Shown here: positions 1 through 12,721 of the stretch, one piece after another
How the letters are laid out: every line of letters starts with the position of its first letter
Position numbering within the stretch: position 1 is the first letter of the stretch
From: Symbiodinium natans
Taxonomy: Eukaryota > Sar > Dinophyceae > Suessiales > Symbiodiniaceae
NCBI GenBank assembly: GCA_905221605.1
Contig: CAJNDS010002196.1
Location: 378,001 to 442,000, forward strand
Reading direction: 5' to 3'
DNA: 64,000 bases
Program-made: the position numbers and the translations under genes
Notes under the pieces: model-generated
What the model saw: the letters and a program-made list of their open reading frames with translations, nothing else
Database searches by the model: none
What the model was told of the DNA's origin: nothing

Positions 1-110
1 CAGGGTCTGTCGAATACCATCCAAGGGCGGCCAACGACTACCACCAGAAACTGATTGCACAGCACAAGGACTTCTTGAAGAAGCGTGATGAGATGGAGGC
101 GCGGTCAAAG
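1..110 (+). CDS. internal exon of an unrecognised gene, cut by the left edge
   Basis: An open frame (codons starting at position 3) reads GSVEYHPRAANDYHQKLIAQ and then a basic, charged helix ending EARSK. It stops at a canonical donor, AAG|gtaagg, after position 110. The composition (Lys, Arg, Glu, Gln) and the EYxPxxxNDY motif recall the linker before the G-patch of SPF45/RBM17-type splicing factors. That is a resemblance over about ten residues only. The left end is cut by the window, so its acceptor is not visible. Seen: open frame, good donor, coding-like composition. Inferred: that it belongs to the same + strand gene as the exons at 1556 and 1882. Confidence 0.5.
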
Positions 111-1555
111 GTAAGGTCGTGTTTTTGAGCGTAGAGTGCAGTGGTAACTTGGAACTAAGCTGGTGTATAAACTCCAGCATGGTGTTGTCTGGTGCTTTCT
201 GCGAAGCCAGTCGTCCGGGCAATAGCTTCTGAACTACGCTTTTTAAAGCCCCGACGTCTCGACCTCTGGGAACTAATCAGTGTTTTGTAAAAATTCCTGT
301 TTGGTCGGTAAATCCAGGCGACAACACTATTTAGAAACAGTTGAATGAACGCCGACCTCTGCAATGGCCGAGGGCAACCCCACAAGTAAGTCCTGTGGGC
401 CCTCAGCCTCTTCCCCAGTTTGGAGCCTTGAGCTTGGAAATCAGGCGCTGCTCCAGTGGCAAGAAAGGCACCAGTGCGACGCGCGACTTGGGAGCTCTCG
501 GTCGGGCAGTTCCAACTTGGGATTTTGGGGGCATCCCTTCGACCATGGAACATGATTTGGCGCACACACCGACCGGGATCCCAAAACTGTGTTTGCATAG
601 TTGCCCGATGTTGATCCATGGATCCAAGCTACGGCTCAACAATACTTGAGATGGACGGTTGGAGTACGCCTTCTTTTTTTTTTCTCCTCTCGCAAAGGCA
701 GTCCGCCAACGTCAACTTTCATCTCCATGGTGGCACGGAGGTTCAGGAGGACGACGGCCAGCAGTCGAGTGCCCTGGGACTTCCCAGATTCCGAGAATGT
801 AGCCCAAGCCTGCCAAGACTTGGAAGACAAAATGGTGTAGGCTTTGAGGATTGAGGCGTCGGAGTTCATGCTTCGGCTGGGGCATCCAATCTGTCCAGTC
901 GCTAAGTTCGGGTAGGAAACCTAGACGGATTGGACCTTTTAAGCAAATCCTGCATCCAACGCGACTGAAAGTTCAGGTGCACACTGCCAGCGAGCCTGCA
1001 CCCAGAAAAAATTTGCAGCCGGTTTGCACTGCACAAGTTAGCTCAGATTCTGGCAGATGTACCCTAACTCCAAAAGCTGAACCTCAGAATCGAGGCGCTA
1101 CCCCCAGTTCAGGATTTGGGGTTTGGTCTTGTCATTTTCCCCCCCCCCCCCCCCCCCCCCTCGCCGGCACAACTCCGTGTCCGTTACTTGACCTACAATG
1201 GATCAAGCGACTTCATACAGTTTTTCTTCGAGTTGCAGTCTAGGGCTTCGAATTTCCAGGTGCCTTACTGCCTCGGGCCTTCTGGTTTCGGCTTGGGGGG
1301 GGAACTATAGAAGGGACCCTGAATCCTACTGCCCGATCCCTCCCCCCCCCCCCCCCCGCCCCACCCGAGCTCCCCTAAATCCTAAAGGCCCGAAACCCTA
1401 AGCCCTAAACCCGAAACTCTACAAGCGATTTTGCTTCTGGATTGTCCTTGGGACCGCTTGCATAAACCCTAAACTCCAAACCCCTAAGCCCTATATCCTA
1501 AACCCTAAACCCTAAACCCTAAACCCTAAACCCTAAACCCCAAACCCTAAACAAG
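111..1555. other. intron-like stretch with C-strand telomere-like repeats and C homopolymers
   Basis: No exon is recognised here. The stretch holds a run of about 22 C at 1139-1160, a shorter C run near 1340-1357, and degenerate then perfect CCCTAAA repeats from about 1378, perfect at 1499-1550. The repeats end four bases before the acceptor of the next exon. Confidence 0.6.
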
Positions 1556-1662
1556 GGTCCCTGAAATTCGCTGCTCCCGAAGCTGAGGCAGCCTTCACCT
1601 GGACCAAGGAGCAGGGCTGCCTCCTTAAGAAGCCAAGCCGGGGGTCCCAGCGATTCTTCGAG
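1556..1662 (+). CDS. internal exon bounded on both sides by telomere-like repeats
   Basis: The frame reads SLKFAAPEAEAAFTWTKEQG and continues to SRGSQRFFE, then meets a GT donor whose first bases are themselves telomere-like (GAG|gtttaggg). The acceptor is the AG at 1554-1555, right after a CCCTAAA array. The exon ends in phase 0, which fits the next exon at 1882 (phase 0). The product is not recognised. It is charged and probably soluble. The phase at the left end does not fit the exon at 1-110 directly, so at least one exon lies between them or the start is slightly different. Confidence 0.5.
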
Positions 1663-1692
1663 GTTTAGGGTTTAGGGTTTAGGGTTTAGGGT

Positions 1693-1752
<60 letters not shown>

Positions 1753-1760
1753 GGTTTGGG
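1663..1760. repeat. G-strand telomere-like array (TTTAGGG changing to TTGAGGG)
   Basis: About four TTTAGGG units run into about nine TTGAGGG units, starting exactly at the splice donor of the preceding exon. It has the opposite orientation to the CCCTAAA array at 1499-1550 upstream of that exon. Confidence 0.9.
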
Positions 1761-1881
1761 AGCCCTCAAGTGCCTGGGGGGGTCGGGATTCTGGCGTGGA
1801 GCGCGTGTGCATCGCAAAGGTGCACGGTGATACAGATGGGGATGCCGTGCTTGCTTTCGAGCGGCCTGTTTTTTGTTTCAG

Positions 1882-1971
1882 GATGTTCGGCATCGGGCCA
1901 AAATTCTGAACGAACTGTCTTGCTCTGTTCCTGAGTCCGCCAAGGATCCACAACGAAAGCTCTTCACCCTT
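1882..1971 (+). CDS. internal exon, same unrecognised gene
   Basis: A pyrimidine-rich acceptor (tttttgtttcag) opens a 30-codon frame that begins DVRHRAKILNELSCSVPESA and ends RKLFTL, followed by the canonical donor gtaagc. Both ends are phase 0, matching the exon at 1556-1662. This is one of the clearest exons in the left part of the window. The protein segment is a charged helix with no family signature I know. Confidence 0.6.
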
Positions 1972-4900
1972 GTAAGCATGCGTTTTTTGCAGTGTTGCAT
2001 GGCTTGTGTTTCATGGCTTGTGCAGTGTAGGTCTTCATCGGTGTGGGTCGCAGACAACAAGTGAGGGTCATAGATCATCATAGACCTGATGCAGTTAGCA
2101 GGTAGCTGTCAGCCAAAATATTTGCATAAAGTAGCGAATGACCCAGACCCAGCTGTATTCAGGCGGCGGAACCTCCTGGCAGGTTCGCGGAATTTAGGGC
2201 TTCGGCTATTTGGGTGGGGGTTGTGGTAGTTATTGTTGTTGCTGTTGCTGTTGCTGTTGTTGCTGTTGCTGTTGGGTTTTTTCAAGAGAAGCTCCCGTGA
2301 TTCGTTCTGAACTAGATTTTCATGCTTGCTGGAGTACAGAACAGCGACACTGTCGAGATGATTTTTGAGAAGCTTCCCTGTGCTGGCATGGATGCTTGCA
2401 TGACTGCTAATGGAGTGGTTCTCTCTTCCGAGAAGAACAGCGAAACAACACTTTGTGGAACGGCGCAGGAGGGGTGACAGGCCGATTTCACCTTCTTGAC
2501 GCAACGGAGCAACAGTGCAATGGGAGAAGACTGGATTGGTCATCCAAGTGTACCTGCTTAGTGTTATGATAGTTTACGCTTTGGTGGTTCACAGTTGTTG
2601 TTGCTAAGAGAAACATCGGGTCTGCTCGCTTGTTGGCAACATGTGCGTAACAGACAACGCACCGGACGTTCTTCTTCGACACGCAAATAAGGGGCTTGTA
2701 AGATGTTTGCAACATGTGCTTACCTTTCATGCCAATCCTGATCGTATACGAGACACATGAACAGTATGCTACCGAAGAAGACATATGGCAATTATGACAA
2801 GATAGACCCCCTATGCCCCTCAATTAAGTGTCAACACGAAGACCGAGTTCCCGAAGGCAGTTCCACAAAGTGGTGCGTACTCGGGCTTCGCCTGCGACGT
2901 GAAGGCGGTGGCCCCGAGCCGTTGGGTCAGCGATGAGGCAGGAGGTTGGGGGTTTCAATGGCGCAGGTGGGCGCCAAGCCGATTAAGATGTGCTGCGGCA
3001 GTATAATGGAACAAAATTCGGTCGCGGCCGGAATAAATCTCGGTCGGGCAACTGCAAGGTTGATCCCTAAAGGAGTGATGTAAATCAGGACTCCCAGGAC
3101 TGAGTTTACGGTTTGCCTTTGTCCTTCTAGCAGCCCTGCGCACCGGTTTGATCCCCTCCGCGGCCCTCCAACTGTGCCATCCTGGAGCTGGGTAACTTCC
3201 CCTAAGCCTCGGAAGGTCAATGGGTGAGCAGTCAAGCCCAGGGCAGTCTTCGTCTGAACCCGCCTTGGACTAGGGTTGAGAGTTATGGGAGCAAGATGAG
3301 ATGCGACAGCGCAGCAAAGCCTCCAAACCTCAAACTCTCCGCCCCTAGAAGGCACCCCCTCTTGCATCTCCCCAAACTTGGAATCATCGACCCCCCAAGC
3401 CGACCCTCAACATCCCTCAACCCTCAAGGCGCAGAAGCATACCCTGCTCGACGGAGTCAAGCCCCCGATGGACGCTTTAAATGGCCACGGGCCTCCGGGC
3501 ACGGTTCTTTGCGTCATGCGGCTGGGATGCAGTGCAAAGTTCACCCTCAGTCCTAACCCCTCCACCCTCAATAAGTGTCTCTACCGTAGAGCTTCAGGAC
3601 TGGCTGCCATCGGTCTATTTGGAGTCCAAGAGCTGCATCCGTAGATGTGTCACGCGAGAAGAAGGTGGAAGAAGCCTGTGTTTAAGGGGTTTCAGGCTCA
3701 GCTCCTGATCTTCCACCTGGTCCCCAAAAGACGCAGGCAACACAACTTGAGACGGTGGTTACTCCCCATCATGCCTTGCTCTCTTAAGGCTCCTCACGCC
3801 GTACGGCCCCGATGTGGACCTCGTCGCAAACTCAGCCACGCTTGCAATGCATCCCCTTTCTTGAAATTGGCTTTGCGTTCAACACCAGCCATAGCTCCAC
3901 TTCATGGGTCGCTTTAAGTGTTTGCCCGAAATATCTGATCACCTGGTGCAGTGCTGTCTAGCTCGATGCTACCATTAGTTCATTTACTTTCTGTCGACTG
4001 GGGGTGTTGCGGCAAGGAGCCCCGTGTATCGTGGGGCACGATGTGTCGGTGAAGTCCATGAGAATGAAAATGGGAAGACGTTGTCGGACCTTATTGCCCA
4101 GCCCTCGCTATGCCAAAGAGTGTAAGACCATGGCAAGGACTCGTCGCTAGTGTCACAGTTGATCCAAGCCCAGAAGCGACACAAGAGTGCTGCACTGACG
4201 AGAAGATGCGAGAAGCATGAGCGCGGGCGCGTCGGCCGTTGAATGCGTGGCACGAAGGGCGAGCACGATCTCGAAGCCATAGGGTGATGCTTCGCGAGGA
4301 GCGCACGAGACCGTGGCGGGAGCGCGTTTGCCACGCTTTCGCGACATGGAGCGGTTCAAGCCCCAAGAAGCGCACGGGACCAAGGCGGAGCGGGCAGTCG
4401 TTTTGTCACGTCCGACATCGCCCAGCCTAGGCGATACCGCGATTTCGAGCCAGAACGAGCGCCACACCTCTAGACAAGAACCGCGCAGAGAAGCACCCAA
4501 ACCGCCCCGAGACCGACCCCTTCCTTGCCCTGGCCGCGCGTAGATGGGATGAGGGTTGAGGAGTAAGGATGGTAGGGACCTTGAAGGTGCTCATGCAGCA
4601 GTACAACAGCATCGGAATCTTCCAATGCCTCTCAGATGATCAGGTCTGGGCAGATCGGGGGCTGACCGCCTTGAGCCCCTAAGCCCCTAAGCCCTAAGCC
4701 AAGACAGTGGAAGTTGGAGCCTCACCAGGGTGGCTTGACTTGTCTTTCTTGTTGGGGTGCTGGAGTCCCAGTTCAGATCTGCACTCACACCCTACAACTC
4801 CAAGCCTTGGTGACTGCTTGCGCTATTCAGGGTTCTATGTTGTGGGCCCTCATACGGCGCACCACCTAAGCAGTGCCAGAGGCTTCTCATCTGAAACTCT

Positions 4901-6215
4901 AAAAGCCCAGACAGCTCAGAAGACTTACCTCCATGTAGAAAGTCGACCCTACCGAAACCAAGGTTGAAGCAAGTTAGATAGAGCATCTATACTTCTTTCC
5001 TGGAGTGGCCATGACAATCTGAGGCGACCGCCATGCCATCTACAGCAGCCAAGTCCTGCGCCTTGCAAGTGGCCTGACTACGTCGCGGCCTTACGCCAAA
5101 GGGTAGGACCATCCTAGAGTTCTGAGAGGCTCAACAGCAAAGCCTGCCTACCAATCGTTTGTGCAGTCGGGTTGGCGCTCCCTGAAGCATACAGACTGAA
5201 GCACCGGAGGCGGCGGATATATGATTCTCAACTGGTGGAGATTGGCGGACAGTGGAACTCGGCTTCTTGGCTTGTACGGTTTGTGGGGGGGGGGGGGGCA
5301 GATTTACGGTGGGTAAAGAAGAAGAAGAAGCCTAGGAGTAAAGTTGGATGTGCCCTTGTTGAGCGCATTCCAGCCGGCGTGATCCCACATTCCTTTGTGT
5401 TGGGGGCTGAACAAGATGAAAACCTCGGGACCCCTGCGAAATTGTCCACACCCCAAGTTGATTCGGGACGAAGCAGGTCGAGGCGGCTCCTCTCACGAAC
5501 GCTCGTCGCGTCGGTTTCATCCATGTCCGGCACACGATTTTCGGGAACGCATCAGGGGATTTGTCAGGAGTGTGAGGGGCTGGCGAGCAAGGATTAGGCA
5601 AGGCATGCGGCGCATGTGGGGCTTTAGGTTTTAGGGTTAAATCGAGGGTCCAGAGTTTTGTGATTCTGTGCTTTACATCTAAGATGGCCAGTCGTGGCCA
5701 GCTCTTTAAGTTGTATGGTTTCTTGTGTGTCCTAAGTATAAGGACTCACAAGTCCAGAAAGACCCAAACAGGACCTTGCAACGAAGTGACCACATCCCGA
5801 CATGCAAAGCAGGCATTGGATACCTGGCTGGCACTGGCCTTCTGGCGGGCCGTCGTCAATGATCCGGAGTGGCTTCAGGCATACCCCCTAAACCCTACTA
5901 ATCCTTGAAGCCGAAAACCGAAATAACCCTAAGCCTTAAGCCCATCATCCCTAAACCCTAAACCCTAAACCGTTTGCGGGCCTGGGGAAATGGATCGAGG
6001 GGGTGATGCGACCGATGCCGGGCGCCGTATCTGTTTGTAAGCACCCGGTGCCGTGTCCTCCGGCACCTGCCCCTCATATTTTCTCTTCAGCGGATTGTTC
6101 GGGGAGTTCCTTAAACGCTAAAGCCCCAACCCTCAACCCTCAACCCTAAACCCTGAACTCTAAACCCCAAACCCTAAACCCTCGAGAGCTTGAGAGCCCA
6201 CTCCCCTCTGTTCAG
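1972..6215. other. intron or intergenic DNA with a few exon-like frames
   Basis: Nothing is confidently identified. Possible exons are 2832-2935 (frame FACDVKAVAPSRWVSDEAG, no clear family) and about 3435-3538 (frame LLDGVKPPMDALNGHGPPG, behind a CCCTCAA-rich acceptor region). Also present are a GTTGCT-type microsatellite at 2228-2280, a GC-rich block at 4200-4540 with overlapping open frames on both strands and no recognisable product, and degenerate telomere-like tracts at 5942-5972 and 6125-6182. Confidence 0.4.
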
Positions 6216-6306
6216 GTGAAGTGGGTTGTGCAGGCGTCGCCCGAGGCCGTCTTCAACTTCCAGATGCTGCGCACGATGCTTCTCATGCAGGACGGTCCAG
6301 ATTCAG
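6216..6306 (+). CDS. internal exon between opposed telomere-like tracts
   Basis: The acceptor ctctgttcag opens a frame reading VKWVVQASPEAVFNFQMLRT and then MLLMQDGPDS, ending at the donor CAG|gtgctt. C-strand repeats (6125-6182) lie upstream and G-strand repeats (6324-6400) downstream, the same arrangement as at 1556-1662. No family is recognised. Amphipathic helical composition and high GC at third positions support coding. Confidence 0.5.
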
Positions 6307-9300
6307 GTGCTTGGAACACAGGGGGTTTAGGGCCCAGGGTTGAGGGGTGTGGGGTTTAGGGTCCAGGGTCTGGGCTTTGGGCTTAGGGTTTAGGGTTTAT
6401 TGAAGGTACACAGAATATTACTTACAAAGATGCTTGGAGAAGTCGGACTTTGCCAGGTCGTGCATCCATCACCTGCAAGATTCAACACCAGCTGTCTTCA
6501 GCTCTGGCAAGTTGCTGTAGCCCCAGTATTCATGTTCATGAGTCCAGATCTCTCGCCAACCCAAATTCCGTGAACTTTTTCGGAGAGCACGTGTTCGTAC
6601 ATTCGTGGGCCTCGTGCATCGTGAAGGAGTGTTGCGAATGTGGCCTTGCACAGGTGCTTTTAAGACCTTCTCAAGACAATGCGTAGTAGTATCGGACTTG
6701 ACTGGCGGAGTGTCGCGTCATCAAACCTTCGCCTTGTCCCCGTGGCAGGAGAAGGAGCACCCCATCGACAAAAATGGCACCTACCTTGCCATCCCTGGAG
6801 TCACAGGATTTCCAGCATACTTTCAGGCTCACCGAGTTCGCGCTGTGGGCTGGACCGCTTGAGTGCATTGCTGACTTGACAAGGGGTTGTGTGAGTAGAT
6901 CTCGACAGAATCATGGCGAGCAGCCCGCCGGTAGAAGAACCACCGAGGTTGCTGGCATGCGTTTACATATGAATCAAGAAGAGTAACCGCAGTCTCATGA
7001 GCCGTATTGCACATCAAGCCAAGATCGAACATGAGGCAGACTGTCCTACTTAGCCTGGACACCTTGCGTGCTGAATCGTTGCCATCTGAACCTCTGGCGA
7101 TGGGGCTCACGCTGAAGACAAGCAGAGGTGCAAACGCAGTTGTTCTGTGATGTGACCAACCTCATCTTGATGAAGAGAATGCACCGTGATATGAAGAAAG
7201 ACCGATGACCATGGGAAGAGGCATTCATGAAAGAGAAGGGGGTCCTCGACAAATGCAATGCGGCTTTGGATGCCAAAGAATGAAGAACGAAAAGAACAAG
7301 CGCGCCAAGGCAGCAAGAATCGTGCCGAAGCAGGGGCACTGGAACTGTCGAGGTCGGGGGAAGAGGAGAAGGAGCGGGAAGCAACGTGCTCGACTCCATT
7401 ACGAGACTTTGCCATCCTAAGAACGGGACTTACGAGATCTCCGCCCAGAATGAGAACCTTGATGATAAGCAGTGGCGTCAACCACTGCGCTGAAAACAGC
7501 CCCAGTATAGCTGGGACATTCTCAAAGATGCAAACTTAGGGGGAAGGAGTTCATGCTGAATCTGGGGTTCAGGATGAAAAGGAGATGGGGGAAGTGGCGA
7601 AGTTCACGATGAAATTGGGTTCCCCCAGGGCCAAAACTCATCGTGCAAGTCGACATCCTGCTGAAGACTACGGGAGGTAGGAGCACCGCGCCACTGAGGA
7701 CGTGTCGGCTGAGCAACCACGCTGATGCCTACCAAAAGAGTGTTGGCACTCCATTCGACAAACTCAAGTTGACCATCTATGGGATGGAGAAGTGCATGAC
7801 AATGTAAGAGGTCTGAATCGTCGTCGAAGCGAGCTGAGAGTCACGTGCACCTGATGCCTGCGAAAGTGACATCCTTACTGGTGCGACTGGCTCGAAGGTA
7901 TCCTCATCGAGATCTATATGTCCGCGGTGACGTCCACCATCAAGCAGCTCTTCACAGAGGTCCCCGAGATGGGCGCCTGAACAGCGTCGCGAAGAGGAGA
8001 CGAGCAATACGAAGTTCAACGCGTAAATCTTCCAGGAGGCCGCACGTGATGCAGATACGGTGAGCTGCAGGTAAGCACGTCTCCCGACTGAAGTATGACC
8101 AGGGCCTCTATCAGGGGCCCAGAAGCAGCAACGTGAGTGACGTATACAAAAAGTGCCAGCATTCGTGCAGCACTTTCAGGTTTTTTTGCTTAAAAACATG
8201 GCATGACAGATTGCACCTGTTGCAGGTCCTGTCACAGAAGGCGCTCAAGAACTTCGGTCTAATGTCCCGCGAGTGCTTCTGGCAGATGAGATGCCGCTTT
8301 GCAGCAACTTGCAGTGCTAGGGGGGGAAGTGGTTTGTTTCATCTGAGCTCAGCCTGTGAAGGACGAATCTCCGCAAGCCCGGGAACTCTCGGCTTTCTGT
8401 ACTGTTTGTTTGTTTGATCAGAAAGTTGCGTGGTCGAGCTTAATCTTGTTTCTGCGGGGTGGAGCTCCAGTCCTCAGTCGTCATTACTTTTTCGAAGGAT
8501 CTGTGCGGAGATGGGGCTTCCAGGCACTGGGATCAGATGCGGAGCACCCCGAAGATCTTCCCAGAAATGAGTATGAGAAACTTTTTTCGAGTCCGAGTGT
8601 TCCTTCAACCTTGAAGAATTCTTGGTGTCACAGGGTGCATCGACAGTGAATGTTGTTACTTCAACATGTACTCACGACGAATGATCACTGGAGCTTAGAT
8701 TCGAAACTGGACCATGCCAACTTCTGCAGGCATGATCAGGCCCTACCATGATACAATGACCCAAAAGTCTTGCGCATATTTCGGAAGTCTCAAACTTCTG
8801 GTTCTGTTTCGAGGGTTTTGCGGTTATGACTCGCACGAAAGTTCCTTCCAACATCATCGAAGTGCACTTTGCTGCACAGGAAAAGGTGGGGCAAAACAGA
8901 ACAACTGCCGTTCACAACATTTTTTGCCGCGGGCCTGATTTTCTGGCTTGTTTCTACAAGAGTTCACAGGCGCAATGAGGGAGCTCTGAACCGTCACGAA
9001 GCCTTCCCATTTTGTTTCGGCTGCCGTTTGAACGAAGCCCCTAACTGCACAACACATCTTGTTTGCCGTTTGCCTGCCGAGACTGGGGAAACAACCAGTG
9101 GCCACAGGCCATGTGGATGGACAAGTGGCTCGGTACGAAAGTAGCCGCCATGGATTTGGATGACAGAGTTGTCATGATATCTATATATCACATGATATTA
9201 CAATGCGGCCGCTTTCGGCGACTGCAGCCCAAGTACGCCCGAGAACGCCCGACTACCCCCCCGGTCATACGTTCACTACCCGGTCATACCCGGTTGTGCA

Positions 9301-10323
9301 CGGTCATGCGCGGCCATGCGCGGTCATACCCGGTCACACCCGGTCATTCCCGGTCATTCCCAATCATGCCGTCCCGTGCTTTTTCGCAGGCGCTGTCCGC
9401 CAGAGTGTGACACTATATAAATCAATACATATAATTCATATCTCAAGTTGCTGAGCCCTAGTGTCGGCATTCTCCATGTGCTCATCCCAGATGCAGCCAA
9501 CGGATTTTGACCCCATACCAGGTTGCCTGGTAACCACGGGCTAGCTTGAAATTAGGCTCTGAGACCTCCTGCGTGGCGTTTCGGTCTTGGTGTGCAGACC
9601 TGAGGGTTGAGTGATGAGCCAAGGTGTCTGATGAAAACGGTGCATGCCAGGCTCGCGGCAGCCCTGACCAGCAGTACCCCCAACCCCTATAGACCTGAGC
9701 TCTCAACAATAAAAAGTTCAGTTTGCGAGGTCGCCCGGTCAAGCCCCGTAGTGGAAACAGGTGGTGGCTTTTTACTGCAGGTTCTTGCTAGGAAATGAGG
9801 TTACCTTCCCCCTATCTCATATATACCCTCAAGGGGTTTTATAGGGTATCTAATTCCTTCATTCCCTACTAAGAACCAGCTTTGCTAGGATGGCCATGTG
9901 GATGTTTAGGAGGCCGTGCTTCAATGAACACAGAGTCACTGGGTTTCGTTGGGGCCGGGGTCGGTTAGTGCAATGAATCAAGGGCTCCTGAACCCGCTGG
10001 AGCTAGGGGCCAACTTGAGGCGAGGGAGACTCTTCTCGAGTGCTTCTTTTGTTCGTTGAAATCAGCGACGCCACGGTAGGAGACCCATTGTGGACAACCT
10101 GGTCGGCAATTTCTCCGGCTACTTCGCAGCAGTGCCATTGCGTTGAGCCACATATGTGTGTGTGAGCCCTGTATGCATTTGTGCTGTGGATAAGGAGAAG
10201 CAGCGTGCATGTCGCCGCACTGGACAACTTCCGTAGCCCATCATCCTGTAGCGTTGGCCGAGCAGAGGCGGCGCTGATCGGATCTGGGAGTCATTGTTGA
10301 AGTTAGTTGTTATCGTTTGAGCG
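6307..10323. other. mostly non-coding, with an exon-like frame and decayed ORF remains
   Basis: An exon-like frame starts at 8226 after a good acceptor (ctgttgcag) and reads VLSQKALKNFGLMSRECFWQ; its end is not clear. From about 7000 to 8070 the + strand shows protein-like segments broken by many in-frame stops, for example the frame containing SVGTPFDKLKLTIYGMEKCM near 7740-7800, which looks like a decayed gene or element I cannot name. The rest shows nothing recognisable. Confidence 0.35.
9255..9370. repeat. imperfect tandem repeat, unit about CGGTCATACC
   Basis: About ten degenerate 9-11 bp units of the type CGGTCATACC follow one another, with variants such as CGGTCATGCG and CGGTCATTCC. 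Confidence 0.8.
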
Positions 10324-10410
10324 GTTCCCCCTTCTACGAACAGTCCTTAATAGGGATTATAGTGGGGGGTACTATCATCCCGATGAAGGACTGTCAGTAT
10401 AAGGGGGAAC
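10324..10410. repeat. long hairpin (40 bp arms, 7 bp loop)
   Basis: The arms 10324-10363 and 10371-10410 are inverted copies that match at 34 of 40 positions. The loop is GGGGGGT. The outer 10 bp (GTTCCCCCTT / AAGGGGGAAC) match perfectly. No target-site duplication was seen. It could be a foldback element or the remains of an introner-type element. Confidence 0.75.
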
Positions 10411-12721
10411 ATCCGAAGCTATCGTGCTTCATGCTTCATGATCCTATGGCATGAAGGCTATGCTTCGATGACACCTTCTCCAAGCGGAAGCTGAAGCTGT
10501 GATGGTTCGCCAGGCGGGGGCTTTGGAATGTGTAGGAGATGTGCGCGCTGCCGAATTGACAGTAGTGAAGTGACGAGCCGCGAACCCTAAACCCGAAACC
10601 CAAAGACCCTAAAGCTGAAGATCATGCCCAAAGGCAGCATTCTTAAATAAACCCCAGGATGCCATTCTTGTGAATCAAAAAATGTCCCGTTTCGTGATGC
10701 TTTGTGGGCAAAATCGTCCCTGAGAACATCTGCCCAGCCGAGGCCACAGTTTAGGGTTTAGCATCTGGGGTTTGGAGGGTTGAGGGTTGGGGGTTGAAAA
10801 GGTTCCAAAATCCTGCCGGGATGCCGGATTCAGCGTGCCTGGGATCTGGATCCATACGCCCCCACCCCTCCCAGCCGCGGTTTTCGGGTATGAAGCCGTC
10901 AGGGTTTCATAAAAGCCTTTCAAGTTCGAGGGTCCGGAAACATACAAGTCGGCTACACGCCGGACTGGAGATTATACAGTGCTACAAGCTGCAATGAGAC
11001 GCTACAGAAACCATTAAGAAAAGTATCAGGAATATTAAATGATATTGGAGAATAAAAAATGTATCAGGAATAGTAGATGTTATTCGATAATGGAACACTA
11101 AACACAAAAGCATGAAACCAAAAAGTCCTGACAAAGACTCCCTGAGGATGGTGTTGCGGGTCTGTGAGCATGCGGCTTTCATTTTGAATTCTGGTCCCAC
11201 AGTGTGGACCCTCAGCATGAAAACGTCTGCAAAGCAACAGACCCCCGAATGGGACGTTATTTTCACGAACTTCCTGGGGTTCGGATTCCAATCTTCGTGC
11301 ATCTCGGGTCCCCCAAATACAGCATGCACTCCCTATGTGACATGTCTTGTGGGGGCCCCTGCCTCCCCAAAGGGAGCAGGATCCTAGACATGTGTGGTCC
11401 TGAGTGACCGCAGAGTCGCAGTGGTCGTGTTTCTGCTAGGATTTTCTTCGGTGGGCGTTCGAGGCGGTTTCGCTTGAGGGTCTGAAAGCATCATGAAGGT
11501 GTCATGGAGGTATCATCAGATGCAGAGGACCGAGCAAAGCTTGGCAGCCTCGCATTTGACCAGCCGGCCGACAGGAAACATGAAGCTGCGGAGCACCCAT
11601 CGCAGCGCTTGGAAACCAAGCGCGACCGTGCCAATTAGCATGGGACATGCCGGGTGCAATGTAACCACAGTGCCGCGCAGAATGCCAAGCGCTGACTGCG
11701 GATCTTCTGTGGAACAGATGAAGAAAAGTGGTGGGCTCGGCCCGGATGCAGGGTAGGGACATCAAGTGTTGCTCAGGGAAAGGGGCTTGGAAGACCATGG
11801 CCCTATATTCGGCGCCCAAAAGCCGCCACTCAGGCTTCTTGAAGGATGTACCCAAGCACCCCTTGTTCTCGTGAATCGGCGTCTGCTGATGTACGTCAGG
11901 TCTGCCCCTTTGTTGGTGAGTACCGTTGCTTCACTCCTCATATGGCACACGCATATCGTGGGCGTATGCTATCTCATTATGGTCATCGTTGTTCCCAAAA
12001 TTAACACGTAAATCATCTAGTCCAATAGGAATCAACGAAGTATGTGTGCTCTTGAAAAGCGGGCCACGACATTGTAACATGATCTTCCTCTATACCCCTC
12101 AAAGAATGGTCATGATCTAGTCTTTCACCCCTCCCCTGCCAGCATTGAGCCCTCGGTTGCCTTGCTGGAGTGGTGCTGTAGCCAACTGAATTCCCGGAGA
12201 CCATTAGAGAGGGCCATGGTAGATCGTCTCGCCAGTTGCGTTCTAAGAGACGGCCCTTGAAACCTCAACGGTGAACTTAGGACTCAGCCACTGCTACGCC
12301 CTAAATTCCCCCAACCTGCAATGTTAACTCTAACGGTCGCTACATGGTCCCTTAATGTGGGCCCTTAACCGGGGAACCCGCTCTCAAATCCAAGGGTCCA
12401 CACTTCAGAACCCTTTAGAGGGTAAGGGACCATGCTACGGGACCAGTAGCTTCCCTAGATCAACGCAAGCCCCAAACCTAGTCCCTTGAACATCAGTGCG
12501 TAGAGAAGATCTTGGAGAGCTTCCAGCAGCAGCAGTCGCTACAGTAGGCCTCCTGTCTTGTCGACACCTCGGCGTATCGACCAGTGTATGACAACAGTAT
12601 ATACAAAGTATTCTGCCTGGGTTTGCGTTTCGGACTTTTTCTTTTATTGCGTTTGGTGTTGCTTCAAGGAACGGATTTGCTTGCACGTGTTCTGTCAGTC
12701 ATAGCTTCTGGGTTCAAGGGG
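10411..12721. other. no recognised gene; short inverted repeat and telomere-like fragments
   Basis: Contains short CCCTAAA/TTTAGGG fragments near 10583-10610 and 10748-10800, an AT-rich patch at 10990-11110, and a 12 bp perfect inverted repeat (CATGGTCCCTTA at 12343-12354 and its complement at 12423-12434). The open frame at 11493-11756 resembles nothing known to me. Confidence 0.4.

Noticed and set aside
4200-4540. GC-rich block with open frames on both strands
   Set aside because: High GC lowers stop frequency in every frame. No motif, splice-site pair or family supports any one of them.
9255-9370. CRISPR-like array
   Set aside because: Units are contiguous, short and degenerate with no spacers, and the genome is eukaryotic.
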